Assembly (NCBI GenBank): GCA_902406105.1
Contig: CABPCP010000025.1
Location: 1 to 43,139 of the forward strand
Length of the DNA stretch: 43,139 nucleotides
DNA from: an uncultured Mordavella sp.
Lineage (GTDB): Bacteria; Bacillota; Clostridia; Lachnospirales; Lachnospiraceae
Reading direction: 5' to 3'
The notes under the pieces are model-generated. The model made no database searches. It saw only the letters and a list, made by a program, of their open reading frames with translations, and had not been told where the DNA came from. The position numbers and the translations under genes were made by a program. Position 1 is the stretch's first letter; each line of letters opens with the position of its first letter. Positions 42,012 through 43,139 of this stretch are shown piece after piece.

Positions 42012-42746
42012 ATGATCGAGAATAAAAAGCATTGCACGGCGGTAGTGCTGGCGGCCGGCCAGGGAAAGCGGATGGGAGCGCCGGTACAGAAACAATATAT
42101 TGAATTGAAGGGAAACCCTCTGATCTGCTATACTCTTGCCGCTTTCCAGGAATCGGAGATTATTGACGATGTGGTGCTGGTAGTAGGAGAAGGGCAGGAA
42201 GACTACGTATATGACCAGATCGTGCGGAAATATCATTTCTATAAGGTCAAAGCCATTGTAAAAGGCGGGGAAGAACGCTATGCTTCTGTCTGGCAGGGAC
42301 TGCGGGTAATCAAAAACGGCGCTGTTCCAGGAGTATATCCCGGCGGTTATATTTTCATCCATGACGGAGCCAGACCCTTCGTTGATGAAGGAATACTTGA
42401 GCGTGCCTATGAAACGGTGGATAAGTATAAAGCCTGTGTGGCGGGAATGCCAAGCAAAGATACGGTTAAGTTGGCGGATGAAAATGGATTTGCCCGTGTG
42501 ACGCCCCAGAGAAAAGATGTATGGACGGTTCAGACGCCCCAAGTATTTGAGAGCGGCCTGATCATTGACGCATATTCTGCCCTGATGGGGGAAGAATGTA
42601 TCAAAGTAACGGATGACGCTATGGTGGTAGAGCAGATGAGCGATACTCCGGTCAAATTATTTGAAGGTTCTTATGAAAATATCAAGATTACTACGCCAGA
42701 AGATTTGGAGATTGCGGAAGTGTTTCTAAAAAGAAGATTTGAATAA
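42012..42746 (+). CDS. ispD: 2-C-methyl-D-erythritol 4-phosphate cytidylyltransferase
   Basis: 244 residues. Motifs are AVVLAAGQGKRMGAPVQKQYI (CTP-binding loop), GGEERYASVWQGL, IFIHDGARPFVDEG, KDTVKLAD, VWTVQTPQVFE and KVTDDAMVVEQM. It makes CDP-methylerythritol in the MEP isoprenoid pathway. It is the last protein gene in the window and may be expressed with tsaD, 26 bases upstream. Confidence 0.96.
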   Translation: MIENKKHCTAVVLAAGQGKRMGAPVQKQYIELKGNPLICYTLAAFQESEIIDDVVLVVGEGQEDYVYDQIVRKYHFYKVKAIVKGGEERYASVWQGLRVIKNGAVPGVYPGGYIFIHDGARPFVDEGILERAYETVDKYKACVAGMPSKDTVKLADENGFARVTPQRKDVWTVQTPQVFESGLIIDAYSALMGEECIKVTDDAMVVEQMSDTPVKLFEGSYENIKITTPEDLEIAEVFLKRRFE

Positions 42747-42778
42747 AAAAGATGAACAGAAAAATTGTAGATTTTGTA

Positions 42779-42807
42779 TTGACGCTGGTTTTCGTGTGTG
42801 GTAAAAT
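42779..42807 (+). promoter_or_regulatory. Promoter of the tRNA-Ser genes
   Basis: TTGACG (42779-42784), a 17-bp spacer and TAAAAT (42802-42807), 40 bases before the first tRNA-Ser. Confidence 0.65.
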
Positions 42808-42847
42808 GTCAATTGTCGCTGAGAGCGTCGATGATTTATTATGGTAT

Positions 42848-42933
42848 GGAGAGGTATCGAAGTGGTCATAACGAGGCGGTCTTGAAAACCGTTTGTCCGC
42901 AAGGGCGCGTGGGTTCGAATCCCACCCTCTCCG
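42848..42933 (+). tRNA. tRNA-Ser (TGA)
   Basis: Acceptor GGAGAGG pairs with CCTCTCC. Anticodon loop CTTGAAA gives TGA. The long variable arm (TTGTCCGCAAGGGCGC) is usual for Ser. Discriminator G; CCA not encoded. Confidence 0.96.
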
Positions 42934-42938
42934 CTTGG

Positions 42939-42966
42939 AAACTGCCAGGCGGTGACGGCGGTTTTC
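42939..42966 (+). terminator. Hairpin after the first tRNA-Ser
   Basis: AAACTGCC (42939-42946) pairs with GGCGGTTT (42957-42964) with one wobble and ends in T4. It may be a partial terminator. Confidence 0.5.
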
Positions 42967-43001
42967 ATTATAAATAGGACGAGACATAAGTCAGTTCATT
43001 T

Positions 43002-43091
43002 GGAGAAGTACCCAAGTTGGCTGAAGGGGCTCCCCTGGAAAGGGAGTAGGTCGTTAATAGCGGCGCGAGGGTTCAAATCCCTCCTTCTCCG
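43002..43091 (+). tRNA. tRNA-Ser (GGA)
   Basis: Acceptor GGAGAAG pairs with CTTCTCC. Anticodon loop CTGGAAA gives GGA. The long variable arm and discriminator G fit Ser. CCA is not encoded. Confidence 0.96.
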
Positions 43092-43105
43092 TTTAGTCAA
43101 GGATG

Positions 43106-43138
43106 ACTGTCTGGAGCGGAAGTTTCAGACAGTTTTTT
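43106..43138 (+). terminator. Terminator after the second tRNA-Ser
   Basis: ACTGTCTG (43106-43113) and CAGACAGT (43126-43133) form a perfect 8-bp stem followed by a T-run at the window end. Confidence 0.9.
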
Positions 43139-43139
43139 A

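Noticed and set aside
1..43139. CRISPR arrays, insertion sequences, integrases
   Set aside because: I saw no spaced direct repeats, transposase or integrase motifs anywhere in the window.

Overview
The window reads as chromosomal DNA of a low-to-mid GC Firmicute, most likely a gut-type Lachnospiraceae (Clostridia). The signs are Shine-Dalgarno sites of the AGGAGG type, frequent TTG/GTG starts, tRNAs without encoded CCA, a murB-rapZ-whiA-crh block, a TsaE/TsaB/RimI/TsaD block, and a UGA-containing CC/Se-motif selenoprotein gene. Genus cannot be fixed from the sequence alone.

Layout. (1) 1-470: the end of a tRNA cluster (Arg, His, Gln, Lys) closed by a hairpin terminator. (2) 526-1197: a small XRE repressor divergent from a 53-residue ORF, with three similar operator-like palindromes between them; this looks like a phage- or ICE-type switch remnant. 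(3) 1280-13525: an AT-richer catabolic island. A LysR regulator diverges from a HAD hydrolase, an MIF-like tautomerase, an SDR dehydrogenase, an FGGY sugar kinase and an unassigned phosphate-binding TIM-barrel protein. These are followed by a complete branched-chain-amino-acid-type ABC transporter (binding lipoprotein, two permeases, two ATPases) and two metal-dependent alcohol dehydrogenases, one of them GldA-like. The logic fits import, oxidation, phosphorylation, cleavage and aldehyde/ketone reduction of a polyol- or sugar-like substrate that cannot be named. The transport part is preceded by a compact three-way-junction leader. (4) 13606-14650: a promoter, a structured RNA with a T-run on each strand, and a DUF3800 gene frameshifted at its start.

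(5) 14654-21083: the selenoprotein gene, an IMP dehydrogenase strikingly like the Tritrichomonas-type enzyme, an M.FokI-like double adenine methyltransferase without a visible restriction partner, a zinc-dependent phospholipase-C-family protein and a UMF1-type MFS transporter. A CNNM/HlyC-CorC protein lies convergent to these. (6) 22461-27929: murB, rapZ, whiA and a Crh-like HPr (Glu15, Ser46), a terminator, then a lipid-kinase-family protein and a sodium-dependent (NSS) transporter. (7) 27969-28150: tRNA-Glu driven by a promoter built into an 11-bp inverted repeat.

(8) 28279-32874: a four-gene operon of two extracytoplasmic binding-protein-like proteins (one fused to a VWA domain), XpaC and TelA, a poorly understood envelope system. 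(9) 33003-36393: a DUF4190-like membrane protein, PIN-PhoH ATPase, HD phosphohydrolase and VOC protein. (10) 36503-42746: a YcxB-like protein, the t6A tRNA-modification genes tsaE, tsaB and tsaD with rimI, a threonine aldolase, a zinc-ribbon protein and RNase Z, then ispD. (11) 42779-43139: two tRNA-Ser genes with promoter and terminators.

The main candidates for new biology are the substrate-unknown catabolic island with its structured leader, the standalone RNA at about 13642-13722, the UGA selenoprotein with two candidate SECIS hairpins, and the SBP-VWA/XpaC/SBP/TelA operon.
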